64,000 nucleotides of DNA from Pseudisothecium myosuroides (GCA_951799445.1 OX637295.1:1798001-1862000); one strand, 5' to 3'; counted from the first letter of the stretch, positions 10,375 to 22,835 are shown. Program-made: numbers and translations. Notes: generated from the sequence alone by a model not told the origin.

Positions 10375-11450
10375 GGGTGATTGCAAGAAAGACCGACCGA
10401 TTTTGTCACACATTGGCAAAAATGGATTGTCTTCTGTTATAACTTTTGAATTATGAATCCAATGCCCAAAACAAAAAATAGAAATTTTAGATGTCTTGAT
10501 TGTTATTATATCCCTTATTTTTCAAAAAATTTAAAAAGTCATTTAATATTTAAAATTCAATTTTTCTAATTTGTCACACTTTCAAGTTTAGGGGTTTTGA
10601 ATACTAATGAACGGCTTAATTTAATGATTTTCAGTTGAAATTGTTATAGTACGTTCTTCTAGTATGGAAACATGTTCCTACCAAAAGGCATCTAAAAATA
10701 TATTATTTTATGTCCTCTACGTTTGTTCAAAGAGGCCTCCCTTGCATGCGCACTTGTGAACAATAGAAATGGTTTTGACCTCATTTTTTTGATTGAAACT
10801 CATCACTAGGAAGTCCTCCCAAATGGTCTACTTTTAGGTTTTTTTAATAATTGTTGTTCCTATTTATTACAAATTAAAACGTCAAAGTATGTAGTTTTTT
10901 GCCAAAATTCTTGAACATAGAATTTTGGCAAAAAACTACATACTTCGACGTTTTAATTTGTAATAAATAGGAACAACAATTATTAAAAAAACTAAAAATA
11001 GACCATTTGGGAGGACTTCCGAGTGATGAATTTCAATCAAAAAAATCAGGTCAAAACCATTTCTATTGTTCACAAGTGCGCATGCAAGGGAGGCCTCTTT
11101 GAACAAGCGTAGAGGACATAAAATAATATATTTTTAGATGCCTTTTGGTAGGAACATATCTCCCTACTAGAGGAACGTACTATAACAATTTCAACTGAAA
11201 ATCATTAAATTAAGCCGCTCATTAGTATTCAAAAGCCCTAAACTTGAAAGTGTGACAAATTAGAAAAATTGAATTTTAAATATTAATGATTTTTTCAAAA
11301 TTTAAAAAAATAAGGGATACAATAACAATCAAGACATCTAAACTTGTTTTTTGTTTTTGGCATTGAGTTTATAATTCAAAAGTTATAGTAGAGGACAACC
11401 TTGTTCTATCAAGTGTGACAAATAGCAGTTAGTCTTTCTTGCAATCACCC
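10375..11450. mobile_element. 1.08-kb foldback TIR element
   Basis: The ends read GGGTGATTGCAAGAAAGAC on the left and, reverse-complemented, the same on the right. The two halves are near-perfect inverted copies: 10375-10910 pairs with 10920-11450 around a loop at 10911-10919. Termini match the element inserted in the kinase (4231-4979). Flanks TTTA and ATTA may be an imperfect 4-bp target duplication. There is no coding capacity. A transcript across it would fold into a hairpin of about 530 bp. Confidence 0.85.
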
Positions 11451-11689
11451 ATTATAGGTTTGAAACACCATTGATCAATGAGACCATGCAATGTGGCTTG
11501 TGATACGTATTTCAACCACCAAATACACCTGAAAGAAATGACACAAATGTTAAAAACACCTACATTACTACTAACACTGAACAATGACAACATTCATATA
11601 ATACAAAATTTTATCAAATGTGAAAATATGTTGATTTTGCGAATTTAAGAGAATCAAATATGACAATATTGAAAGCTTTTTCCCTACAT

Positions 11690-11895
11690 TGCCAAACATT
11701 GGCAAAGGAAGTAGAGTACTTCACTTCCTTGAGAACTCTCAATTTGGGAGGGTGTGCAAACTTGGCGGCATTGCCAAAAAAAGTGGGGAAGTTGACTCTT
11801 TTGACCACTTTAGACTTCAAATGGTATTCTAATGTGGTGGCATTGCCATAGGAAGTGGAGAACTTGAATTCCTTGACAACCCTCAATTTTTATGC
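11690..11895 (+). pseudogene. Orphan LRR fragment of the NLR family
   Basis: The translation reads LAKEVEYFTSLRTLNLGGCANLAALPKKVGKLTLLTTLDF, then NVVALP-stop-EVENLNSLTTLNF. These are about three LRR units of the same 24-residue type as the upstream gene, with no NB-ARC or stop-free extension around them. The TAG replaces the Lys of LPKEV in the sequence CCATAGGAAGTGGAGAAC, the same context as the TAG at 8624. It is a dispersed remnant, not a gene. Confidence 0.85.
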
Positions 11896-12219
11896 CATGA
11901 GCATTGAGCAATGAGCAATGAGCAATCATGGATGTTTTTGAATCACAATGTACGTTATATCACCTATTATGACGGAATTTTACACAATTTTAGGGCTCTT
12001 TTACTTGTTTAATTAGGAGCCTCTTTCATTGGTAAGTGTCGAAGTGATATTATTTTTCAAATGAGTCCATAACCATCTAGTCAAACTTGGACAATTTTCA
12101 CTTTAAATTCTCTTTCCAACATACAAGTACCATGACCATAATCTTTCAATACACAAAGATGTTGAAAGATTATGAGCATTGACTGGAAATATTATACTTT
12201 GACTTAATTGAACCGTTTT
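11896..12219. other. Intergenic, no gene recognised
   Basis: AT-rich DNA with a short ATGAGCAATG-type repeat at about 11897-11925. There is no coding or RNA signal. Confidence 0.4.
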
Positions 12220-13370
12220 AATCCCTAAAGGACCAAGCTACGTTTTTGGGCAACATACCAATTTTGGGTAGCTCACTACAAATGGAATTTTTATTTCTTT
12301 CTTTGAAATTTTCACACAACATGGGGACAAGGTTTTTCTTTAAGGCCCAAAAAATTTCATAATTTTTGACTACATGGGGAAAAAATTATTGTATAATATG
12401 TAGTTTTTTTTCCTCGGCCGGGCAGTCTGAGCAAATAAAAAAATCACTTTTTTCATAAATTTTTTAATTGATTTTCTAGATTTATATATACGTGGAAAGC
12501 TTTGAATCATTCCATTTTGATCAATGAGATGATAGTTATGAAGAATTTTTGATTGTGGGCATTTATAGATTTCCTACTTTAAAATAAACTTTGAAGTCCT
12601 TTATTTTACTCAATTTTCAATATTTTTGGAAATACAATAGAACCTCTCTAAGTTGATCGGTCCCGGACTGGTTTGACAGATTGGTTTACAAAGATTTATT
12701 GACTTAGAGAGGGTCATTTTTAGTCACAGCTAGCCTTTGTTATGTGGCCCAGTCCGGGACCGGTCTAACATGATTAGTTTACACAGGTTTATCAACTTAG
12801 AGACAAGCTTAGAGAGGATCAACTTAGAGAGGTTCTATTGTAAAATACAATCATAGGATGTAGATTGTTTATTACTCCGTACAACATTACAACCATTGGG
12901 ATTGGAATTTTTCAATTCCTTAATTAAATTCTTAACATTTTTGTATTTTGAATCATTCTCTATTTCTTTCTACTTATTGTTTTTTTCCTATAGGTTGTAC
13001 AATTCCCAATGATTTGAAAATTTTCAAGCATGTAGCCAACTTGCCTTGAAGACTGAATCCAAAGAAGCACTACCATTTTGAACATTTTTTCATACAAATG
13101 TGACCTTGAGAAGTGCAGCTACCCCGTTTTTCATAGGGCCCTCCAAAAGGATTTTTGTCAATTCAAACTCTAATATCTTGCAATCCACAGTGAGGAAAAT
13201 TCTGAATTTTTTTCCACATCTTCTCAAACTACCGTTCTACAAGACTATATAGTTCATGTGTCCCAAAATTTAAAAAAAAAAATTAGGTACTCGTACTAGA
13301 AATGGCAATTTTAGAGCAATTTTAGTGATGACATAGTCAAAGAATTTTAGGGGTTAAAGACCTCACAAAT
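12220..13370. repeat. Dispersed repeat, copy 1
   Basis: This block aligns by eye with 14200-15330: shared landmarks are CGGGCAGTCTG, GTGGAAAGCTTT.A..CATTCC, ATAAAC.TT.AAGTCCTT, CATAGGATGTAGATTG, and AATCCAAAGAAGCAC. A shorter third copy lies at 37785-38300 (AACCCCTAAAGGACCA, GAAGCTTTGATTCATTCC). It is transposon-derived non-coding sequence. A MITE interrupts it at 12635-12840. Confidence 0.75.
12635..12840. mobile_element. Pogo-like MITE, TA target duplication
   Basis: The ends are perfect 24-bp inverted repeats beginning CAATAGAACCTCTCTAAGTT, flanked by TA at 12633-12634 and 12841-12842. The terminus resembles plant pogo-like elements of the Emigrant/Lemi1 kind (CAGTARAACCTCT...). The copy-2 repeat at about 14625-14645 lacks the insert, giving an empty site. 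It is 206 bp with no coding capacity. Confidence 0.85.
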
Positions 13371-14163
13371 CATAATTTGTCTTCTATATAGACATCCAAA
13401 TTGTTATGTGAGCCACCACATTGGCTCACAATTTAGAATAAGGAAAATTTAAACAAAGTAGGTGAATTTGCGAGTTAGGAAGTGTTAGGAAGAAAGAATA
13501 ACACATAACTAGGAATTAAGGAATTTCTCAGTGGTAAATAGCAATGGAAAATTTAGGAGACTGGTGCAAAACTTAGGAAATGCAATTAGGAGAAAATAAT
13601 GAGAAAATTCTAATGAAAAATGGAAGTTTAAAATGAAAAAAACTTTGAGTAATATTTGTGAAATTAAGCAAATTAGGCAAATAATAAAATGGAGAGAAAA
13701 TATGAATAAAATACTATGAGTAGGGAATGACGTTAGAGATAAATCAGAAACCAAAAAAATAGCAAATACAAAAAACACAAATCTAGTTAGTAGAGTTAGA
13801 ACAAAGATTAATCTACTAATATATGGTAATTACTAAAATTAGGAAAAAATAATAAATTAGTGGGATTTATACTAGTTTAGTGCATTTGCACTAATTTGGC
13901 ATTTTTTACGATAATTTAGTGTATTTTATAGTAAACTAGTGCATGAATAGTAAATTAGTGCGGAATGAAATTAGAAATGAAAATTAGATCATGAATGAGG
14001 TTTAATTTATATTGAAATTAGGGTTAGGAGCTCTCTTTTTCCTCTTTTTTGTAATTATTTTGTGTGTGTGATATTTTGAGGGAATGCTTTTTGGATTATT
14101 GACATTTTTGGCATGAATTGGAGAGATTTTTATTAAGAGAATGCAGAGATTAGATGAAGGAAT
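13371..14163. other. AT-rich intergenic DNA with short repeats
   Basis: No gene. Degenerate short units of the kind TAAATTAGTGC / ATAGTAAACTAGTGCAT occur at 13860-13965. The long minus-strand frame at 13509-13778 is low-complexity Phe/Leu/Ser and was not accepted as coding. Confidence 0.45.
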
Positions 14164-14166
14164 GAT

Positions 14167-15497
14167 CATTATAAGAACCCCGCATTTTAAGTGACGAGCC
14201 CTAATTTTTTAACCCTTAAAAGATCAACCTGCTATTTTTAGCAATATAGAATTTTTGTGCAGGTACATGTGACTGGAGATTAGCATATTCTAAGCTGAAA
14301 TTATAATAGAAAGTGGGGACAAGGAATATCTTTCATATGCACTAAATTTCATGACATTTGGAAATATGAGTCAAAAGTTATGGTCAAATATATTGTTTGT
14401 TTCTCAACTCGGGCAGTCTGGGCAGATTAGAAAAAATCACTTTTTCAAAAACAAAAATTTGAAATTGGTTTTCTAGACTTATATACATGTGGAAAGCTTT
14501 TAACCATTCCATTTTGATGAATGAGTCAAAAGTTATGAGGAGTTTTTGTTTGCGGGCAGTTATGGATTCTTTACTCTAAAATAAACATTAAAGTCCTTAA
14601 TCTTACTCAATTTTCAATATTTTTGAAAAAAATAAAATCATAGGATGTAGATTGTTTATTACAACATTACAACCCTTGGGATTGGCATTTTGCAATTCCA
14701 TAATTAAATTCTTAATAAATGAGTATTTTGAATTATTCCCTACTTCTTTCCACTATAAGAAATCCCCGTGTTAGATGATGAGCCCTAATTTTTTATGACA
14801 AATTTTAGGTGATGTCAATGTTGACAACTCAAAATTTTTATGACAATAAAAATGTACAACATAACATCAATGTTGACATAAAAACATTGGATTGTCAATA
14901 TTGATGTTACGTTGTACATTTTTGTTGACATAAAATTCTACTTACTATTTGTTTCCTATATGTTCGGCAACTCCAAATGATTTGTAATTCTTTAAGCATG
15001 TACCCAACTTGTCTAGAAAAAGAATCCAAAGAAGCACCACCATTTTGGACATTTTTTCATAGAAAAGTGAGCTTGTAAAATGCAGTTGCCTTGCTTTTTG
15101 CTGGGCCAAAAAATTGATTTCAATGGATTTGAATGCTTCTATCTTGAAATCCACATAGTGGAAATTTTTGAAAATTTTACCACATGTTCTCAAGTCAGCA
15201 TACTAGAAGATCCTATGGTTACGTGTGTCAAAAAAAGTTTTTTCTCAAAGATTTGGTACTTGTACTAAATGTGGTAGTTTTTGAGAGTTTTTGGTGAAAA
15301 CATAGTTATAGAACTTTAGGGGTTTAACGGATTTTAGGTGATGTCCAATGCAACAAATCCATGTTCTTATGTCAACATTGATGTTACGTTGGAAGTTTTT
15401 GTTGACATAAAAACACGGGGTTGTTACATTGGACATCATCTAAAATTTGTTCAAAAAAATTAGGGACCGTCACCTAAAATGCAAGTTTCTTATAGTA
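14167..15497. mobile_element. CACTA-like element carrying repeat copy 2
   Basis: The left end reads CATTATAAGAACCCCGCATT and the right end, reverse-complemented, TACTATAAGAAACTTGCATT. Similarity continues through GTGACG....CCCTAATTTTTT, about 44 bp in all. GAT at 14164-14166 and 15498-15500 forms a 3-bp target duplication, the size typical of CACTA (EnSpm) elements. The body is repeat copy 2 (see 12220-13370) and holds no transposase. A second CACTATAAGAAATCC end at 14751 starts a nested MITE-like piece of about 187 bp that interrupts the alignment with copy 1. Confidence 0.75.
14751..14937. mobile_element. Nested MITE-like CACTA fragment
   Basis: It begins CACTATAAGAAATCCCCGTG after TTC and ends before TACTTACTATTTG, exactly where repeat copy 1 reads ...TTTC/TACTTATTG with no insert. 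The interior has inverted ATGTTGACA / TGTCAACAT-type segments. Its right end lacks the expected TATAGTG, so it is truncated or of a variant type. TTC directly precedes both edges. Confidence 0.6.
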
Positions 15498-15500
15498 GAT

Positions 15501-15815
15501 ATAAGACAATATGTCAATTAGGTTCATCTTTTTGTAAGAAGAATGGATGAAAAAAGATGGTTTTTTTCTAGGTCAGACAGAGGGTTGATTGAATTCTCCT
15601 TGGAATGATATTAAATTAGGAAAATGATTAAGTTTTCTTGGGCTGTAGTTTTGGAGGATGAGATCGGAAAGACCTCAAAGAATTTGAAGCTGAAAATTGG
15701 TGGAATGGTGCTCCTTTAAGCTAGTTTCCAACAAGTGTAGGCTTGCTTCATTTGGATCAAGGATGAGGTGGTAGTGGTCATTTTTATGGTGGAAGGTCTA
15801 TTGTCGTAAGAAAGG
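15501..15815. other. Intergenic, no gene recognised
   Basis: Short spacer between two CACTA-like elements. Nothing coding was seen. Confidence 0.4.
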
Positions 15816-15818
15816 TCT

Positions 15819-16706
15819 CACTATAAGAAACCCGCGTTTTAGGTGACGTTTTCGTAATTTTAGGAAGCGGACTTTAGTGGACATTTTATAAAACAACTTG
15901 TATTTTTATGTCACTAACAACGTCCAATGGGTGGAAGCATGGTTTGGTGTCTCACTATTGTCACTAGTTCATTCACTAAAGAGAGCTTTTATAACACTAA
16001 ACCAACCTTCTATAGGGATTTTTCATAAGAATCATAAGTGGTTGAGCCTTTGTAAGTGTTTTCCTTTTATTTTGAAAAATATGCCCATCTAGAACTTCAA
16101 ATATACTATACATAGGAAAGAAAAATTTAAAAAAAAAATTCATTTCCATAAGAAAATGACTTCCGAAAATTGGACTTAATTTACACTCTATAAAAGTCCA
16201 TAACCATATGAAATACAATGATATTGGCACCAAAGAATTCATTTTAAGATAAATAATGTTTTCATCCATTCTTACATTAGTTACTATAAACCAATTCTAT
16301 GTGTTTATGTTTCAAAAAAAGTCCATATGTATAAAATTAATTGTTGTGGCCCTCCATATATTTTTCTTTAAGAGTCCATAAATCAATGTTGATAGACATT
16401 GGTTGTCAAAAAAAATACAAAGATGTCTTTTTAATCAAGTCCTTATGTTTCTTTTCATCCAAAAATAACATTAAAAACTATAATACTTTGTGTGATATTC
16501 ACTTTGGAATACATATCCCTCCAAAAAATCAATCGTGTGATACAATTATTGAGACACCAAACCATGCATCCACCCCAATGTAACATCTAGATGTTACATT
16601 GGACGTTATTAGTGATATAAAAATATAAGTTGTTTTATTGAACGTCCACTATAGTCTGCCTCCTAAATTATGAAAACGTTACCAAAAACAAGGGGGTTTT
16701 ACAATG
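15819..16706. mobile_element. CACTA-like MITE, TSD TCT
   Basis: The left end is CACTATAAGAAACCCGCG and the right end, reverse-complemented, CATTGTAAAACCCCCTTG. The subterminal 100 bp also pair (GACGTTTTCGTAATTTTAGG against AACGTTTTCATAATTTAGG; ACAACTTGTATTTTTATGTC against ACAACTTATATTTTTATATC). TCT lies at 15816-15818 and 16707-16709. It is 888 bp with no transposase, so it is non-autonomous. Confidence 0.8.
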
Positions 16707-16709
16707 TCT

Positions 16710-19122
16710 ATTGTTGTAAAAAGTATCTATTGTCATAAGAAGTATCAAGATTTGGTATTCAAAAGTGTACACTTCGACTTATGGCACATGTATTCTTTTG
16801 AGGACCTCTCAAAATTCAAATATTTACCTTTTTTAGTGAAAAATAAAGCTTCCAATAGTTAACCTTCAATATTGCCTATTAAATTTTTTAGAATGGTCAA
16901 AGGAATTTAACTATCTATACCAAACTGAGACCAAAATTTTGGAACAACCACATATGGTCACTCAAGCAATTAGGGGTTAAACGACAAGCTAGGCCCCTCC
17001 GACTTGGTTTCAAAATTAATCTTTCATAAAAAAAAATGGCTTTAAGATATTTTGGAATGTTTCAGCCTACTGAACTCACTTCTATAGTAAATAAGACTTG
17101 TAAAGCACAACATTAAGGCTACAAAGTCAAAGCTTTGTTTTGAATGGTCAATCATACATGCCTTAACTATAAAAACCTTGGGCAAGGAGCAAGGCCCATG
17201 CCTCGCTTCAAGAAGATTTTTTATTCCCTTGGACTACTACTTAGGCCAAGAAATCTAAAGGTTATACTTCTTCACTTGTAGCTTTTACCAATGCAAAGCC
17301 TCTTCCCTTTTGGTCCACAACCAATGAAAAAGTTCTAATATCTTTAAAGCAATCAATAAATGAGTAGAGTATAGGGTTGACTATTAAATGTACCATACCA
17401 CTATTATGTACCTGGAAAAAAGTCAAACAATTTCACTTCAATTTGGAAATTTTGGTTATAAATTGCAAAATTGGAATGTGTTATAGATTATAAATTAGGG
17501 ACATCCAAAATGTCAATTTTTGTGCATATTTTCTATTATTAGATTGGCAAATTTCTATATTTTTTCATTGGCAAGTGATAGGAGATTTCAATGCACCAAA
17601 GAACGCATCATTTGAATATCCCATGCAAAATTTATGAAGTGTCAAATTATTTTTGGTAGATGCAAAAATAGGTGCACTTTGGAAATTGGAAATGTACACA
17701 ACACATGAGCATCTCATGAAGTATAACTTTTATGCACGGCGTGATTTGGGGAGCCTACTTTGAGCTGCACAACACAAGATAATTAGTTTCAATCCCCCTA
17801 GAATGCACAATTTGATTGCTTTACTTTTTTGAAAATTACAATTCTCAAGCCATTCTTAAAAAATAGATAAAATATTTGACCCATTTCCTTACATACTAAA
17901 ACGGTGTCTTAGACACCTCTTAGACAAAATCGAAATCTTCTTTAGAATTATATGTAAAGAAGGGTCATAAATTTAGAAGTTACTTTAATAGAAACAATAA
18001 TTTTTTGAAGTTTGAACCTCAAAATTGCACAAAATTCAACTGTATTGCACACATTCTTGTAGCAGCACTTAGTAATGTTCCAAAAATCTTTTTTTTAACG
18101 CACTGAGTTATTTTTTGAAAAATTATAAATTCTTTTGTAATTTTGAAGTTAAAATTTCAGAGAACTCAATTATCATTCTGTTGATTACACTTCTAAATTC
18201 ATGAATTTTTTCACACAATTCTCAAGAGGATTTCCATGATTTCTTGAAAGTATTTAGTGCATCATTAGTAGCTTATAAACATATTGACTTTTTATTGAAA
18301 ATGACATGAAAACAATAATTTTTAAAAAATTAAACAATGTCCCGAAAAGATGCAAACGTCTGTTTCTTCCCCCTTTTCTCCAAAAAAATCAAGAGCCATT
18401 GATCTCTCTCAAGAAATTTTTTCCCCCTTCTCTGATGTCGTTGATCTTCAAAAACATCCACCATCAATTGGGAACAATCTTGGCCGTCAGATACATATAT
18501 GTACAGTATATAGACTACAAATACGGATATAAAATACAGGTGACGTATATAGACTTCAAATATGTATACAAAATATAGGCTATGGCTATTGATACGGAGA
18601 TGTACAAATGAAATAACCCATATTGAATGGTGGCAAAATTGCCTACCAGAAATATAAAGGGGGGATTGATTGGATGGGTGGCAAGGTGACCGGGTGGGTG
18701 GGTCAGTAGGTGACAATTTGTAATCCTTTTGGAAAAAATTAACAACAAATGGGATGTTGCCATGTAGACTCCCTTTGAAAATCCACAGCATTTTGGTTGG
18801 AAATTGACATTTCTTCACAATGTACTCAAAAGACGCAAGAATTGCATTACACCATAATTGTTCTAAATTTATTATTAGTAACCAAAACTAAGTCATGTGT
18901 GTAGTATATCTTACATATATATACTAAGGTAATTGTGATATTTAATCTAGATTCTTGCCTAAAATGTAAACCCTTTGAAGTTTGAATATGAAAGACTAAG
19001 GTCAATTTTGGATAATTATTCTTTTTAGTACTTAAAAAATTCATAGATTATATAAAGTATTATTTATACATGGCCAAAAAAATGCATTCAACTCTCCTTT
19101 TGATTCCCAACAATTCATCATG
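16710..19122. other. Intergenic DNA, no gene recognised
   Basis: No gene was found. A short duplicated motif (TATATAGACT.CAAATA.G.ATA.AAAATA) lies at 18505-18585. Other frames are short and low-complexity. The sequence shows no clear transposon ends apart from the CACTA-like start that follows. Confidence 0.45.
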
Positions 19123-19276
19123 CACTAAAAGAAACCCATGTTTTTTTGGTATTAGACCTCGGACATGGATGTCCAACAAAACATCACATTGTCCACGGGC
19201 AGTTGGGTCGTAGAGATGGATTTCCGCGGATGTTTGGCAAAGCATCCACACATTTATGTGAAAACAAGGTGATGTT

Positions 19277-22200
19277 GTGAGCTCCCAATTTGTCATTTGG
19301 AACTTGTAGATTTCTTTTTCTTAAAATTTGTAATTTAAAGTTGACAAAAGTATACAAAAAGCCATAAAAAGAGTGTAGAATAGGGTTGAGTCATATTCAT
19401 TATAGTATTTGGTCTAGTTTTGATTTTATACCTAGAACTCCCCCAAATCTCATCCAAAAATAGAATAGAAATCACAAGATAGTAGGATTTGTTGGGTTTG
19501 TCATATAGCTCCAAAAGGGCTAAATCCCACCATGAATGTAGTAATTCATGGCTAAGTTGGTCTGAAGGATTCACAACAAGGCCACTAGGTCGGGCCTTAG
19601 AGTTAGATTTTGAATTCCCCATTAGATCGATGAATTTTCAAAATCCCGATTGTTAGCATGTAGAAGCCACTAACGCAAGATGAGGCCGTGGAGAAATCTT
19701 CTGCCCAAGAATGGTATTCCAGGGTGAATTCCACGCCAGGAGTCCAACAGTGTAATCGATTTGCCAAGATTTTCTCATCTGCAGAAGATTCCCGCACCAT
19801 CAATAATTCAAAGAGATGGCCAATTTGGATCTCCATTGACCAATTGTGCCAGTTACGAAAATGCACCTTCACATCTTTTATGAGACTCCCTAAGAGGTTC
19901 CATGAAAATTTCCTGTATCTTCCGACTTGCAAAAGAACCTCTTCCGAGTAGTCAACTGTTCTAACCTCCAACGAGAATTTTGTAGAAATTACCCAACTTG
20001 CTGTAAAATCTCACTAAAAATTAGAGTAGCTTGTTTTATGTTGATAATGCGCTCCATTAAGTTTTACAACATTCTGATAGCAGCAAGTAGCTGAACTGGC
20101 AAGATTCCTCGGAAATTAATCATGTGGCGAGGTCCCTACAACGTTGACTAGCATTCCGGGACCATATGATGGCAAAACGAAGTCAACCAAGAGTCTTTCC
20201 CTACTCTCTTGCATCTACCAGAGACCCTAGGCTAGTTACTTTTCTCAAAATAGGACACCCCCAAGATTTAGGAATTTACCACAACTTGGATTTTAATCTA
20301 AATTAGCCTACGATGGGTTTGTGGTCTTGGTCCGGGGGGTAGGGGGTAGGGGTTTTTAGGATTAAACACGGCGATCTGGAACCAACAGCGCAATCCATTT
20401 GACATTTGAAGTTAATCTTCAAAAGTTAGGATGTTGGCCCAGCTAGATGGTAGATAATCATTTTTTAGGAGTAGGATGAAAATCTTTGAGGATGAGGATG
20501 AAAATCCAAGTTGATAAGGTTATGGTTAGGAATTTAGAGGGGGGAGTGGGCCCTTGGAAACCTATGTAAGGGTCCCCATTTCCCTCTCTAAAATCACCCC
20601 CAATTCTTGTTTTGGGTCTGTGGGTTCAAGTTATTTTGGATATTTTAGCATTTGAAGCCAAAAACCTCTACGGTGTTTTTGGAGCACTTTTGGCTTCATT
20701 GTTGTTGTATTTCAAGCTTTGGAAGGTCCTTGGGGGTCCTTCTATCTTACCTTGTGTACTCTTTGTGTACTCTTGTTGTGAATAGAGAGCCTTTCTATAC
20801 TTTGTGTACCCTTTGAATATCCTCGTGAGCTAGCTTGTGCTGTTTAGAGGTCTTTTGGGAGTCTTGTACTAACCCTAGAGCAACCCCCCACCGTACCTTG
20901 CCAAAGCCGTTTTGAAGGGCCTTTAGCATGTGAGTTCTTCCGTGTTACTACGTTTGTTCTAACTTGTTTATTTCCCTTGCTCATGTGGTCTTACCTTCTT
21001 CTAACATTTTCCTTGTTGAGTGGACCCCCCTCCGGGACAGTAAAGCTTTGACTTTGTTGTGTGTTTTCTTTAAGTGTGTCTTTTAAACCTTCTTCTAAAG
21101 TCTGCCTTGTTGTATGGACACCCCCCCTGGGACGGCAAAGCTTTGAACCTGTGACTAAGTCAAGTCCTATAGTATGTATTAAAACGGTCCCAGATGGCGG
21201 AGCTTTGAATCTCCGGAGTACTACAAAGTCCTAAAATTAGTGTTAAACTCAACTTTACGGCAAAGCTTTGAACCTCCCCGATACTTAGTTCCAAAGTATA
21301 GTTTCCAAGACCTTTTTGGAAACGTCCAAAGTTTAGCTTCCAAAATATTTAGTATTAGCAAGTTTTGTGTTACCAAATTTTTAGCAAAGTCCAAGTTTTA
21401 CCCAAGTTTTAGCAAAATCCAATCTTTTCCAAGTATTAGCAAAAATCCAAGTTTTTCCAAGTTTTAGCAAATCCAATCTAGTTAGGACTAGAAAACCAGA
21501 TCAGAAAACCAGTCCAAACTACCAATCGGAAAACCAATTCAGAAAGTTTTAAAAAATAAAAAACCATACCCCCCGCCCCCCCCCAACTAACTAGCCAAGC
21601 TGGCCAGCCGAAGGACCCAAGCAAGCAGGCAGCTTGGGGCTAGGGGTCCAACTCTCACACATTCTTTTTTTTTTGGTTTTTTTCCTTTCCTAAAATGTTG
21701 GATTAAAGGTTCTATTGGGCTAGGGGTTAGAGTAGGAGGGTAGAATCTAAAGGCAAAATGGGAAAGAAAGAGAGAAAAAAAAGAGCAACATCTTCACACC
21801 TGCACACAAGAGAACTCCACGCTCGCCAACAAAAACACAACTACAAACAATGGAGGGAGATTAGAGGAGAAGAAATGAAGTAGGAGAAGAAAGGAGAGAG
21901 ATGATAAATAGTATCCTAGCTGTAGGATTAGGTAGATCTAGAAGGAAAATCTAGGGAATTTGTGGTGACCGTTAGGAGATGGATTAGTATGACAAAAAGG
22001 GGAGTTGTGTAAGAGGGTAGGAGGCACCATTAAAACTTCCTTGGAGTTTGAGACTATAGTATAAGACCACCATCAATATCGTAGGTGAAATAGTACTAGT
22101 GTAGAAGAGAAGAGGAGAAAGAAAAGAAAGGAAGAAGGGAAAGAAAGAGGTTAGATCGCAAGGGTGTATTATTTTCTAAAATAAGCGGTGAGCTCTGGAA

Positions 22201-22835
22201 AAAAAGGAAATAACCAAGGGAATACCATGGACGAGGATGCGTACGAGAACGTGGATGAGGTTATTTCCAACACTAGTAGCGATGAGGTAAGTCATTGAAC
22301 TAATCTTTGGTGTTCCCTTCCTAATTACTTCTTGATTTTCTCTATTAGACCTTAATCCGTGATTAGCAAGTATAGATTAGCGGAAGGTAGAAGTTTAGAT
22401 TTGGAAGTTCATAAATTAGGAAGTAGAATTTAGAATGAGATTTAGGAGGTGAAAATTAGAGTAAAATTGAGAAGTTAAAAAGTTAGAGTTAATTTAGAAG
22501 TTTAATTTTAGGGATTTAATTCTCAAGTCAAATCTTAGAGTAAAAACTATGCAGTCTACCCCCGACATTGGATAGGTAGTTAGGACGGTAGAATTTCACT
22601 GTTAGATCACCATGATCGCTGATCATAGGCAGTGAGCTTGGAAGTCATCACTTGCATCTCTAGGCATTTCTTTTGCCCATTCACGAAAAACTTAGAAAAC
22701 ATTAGCAAGATCCATTGCTTGGAAGGCACAATGGACCGCGCTCACACCACCCCTTAAATCAAAAGTGGATAAAAGCTAAGAACCTAGTCGTGTTCGCTTC
22801 ATTACCAAGGGTGGGTAATCAAGCGCCCACAGATG
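19277..22835 (+). repeat. Giant inverted repeat, left arm
   Basis: This arm begins GTGAGCTCCCAATTTGTCA and matches the complement of 24655-31438 in matching order. Landmarks: TTTAAAGTTGA (19336 / 31378), ATTATAGTATTTGGTCTAG (19400 / 31303), GAAGATTC (19784 / 31115), CGTAGGCTAG-type sequence (20310 / 30583), GGACCC..CTCCGGGAC (21023 / 29752), the exon at 22227, and TTACCAAGGGTGGGTAATC (22802 / 24673). The arm includes tandem units of the kind CCCCCC(T)CCGGGAC.G.AAAGCTTTGA (about 21020-21270) and a purine-rich leader (21760-22160) before the small exon. Confidence 0.8.
22227..22286 (+). CDS. Small acidic first exon, left arm
   Basis: An ATG in context ATACCATGG opens a 20-residue acidic peptide, MDEDAYENVDEVISNTSSDE, ending GAG/GTAAGT, a strong splice donor. 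The right arm carries a homologous exon in opposite orientation (28268-28330). Conservation of both the frame and the donor in the two arms suggests this was a real first exon of an element-borne gene. The remaining exons were not found. Confidence 0.5.
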
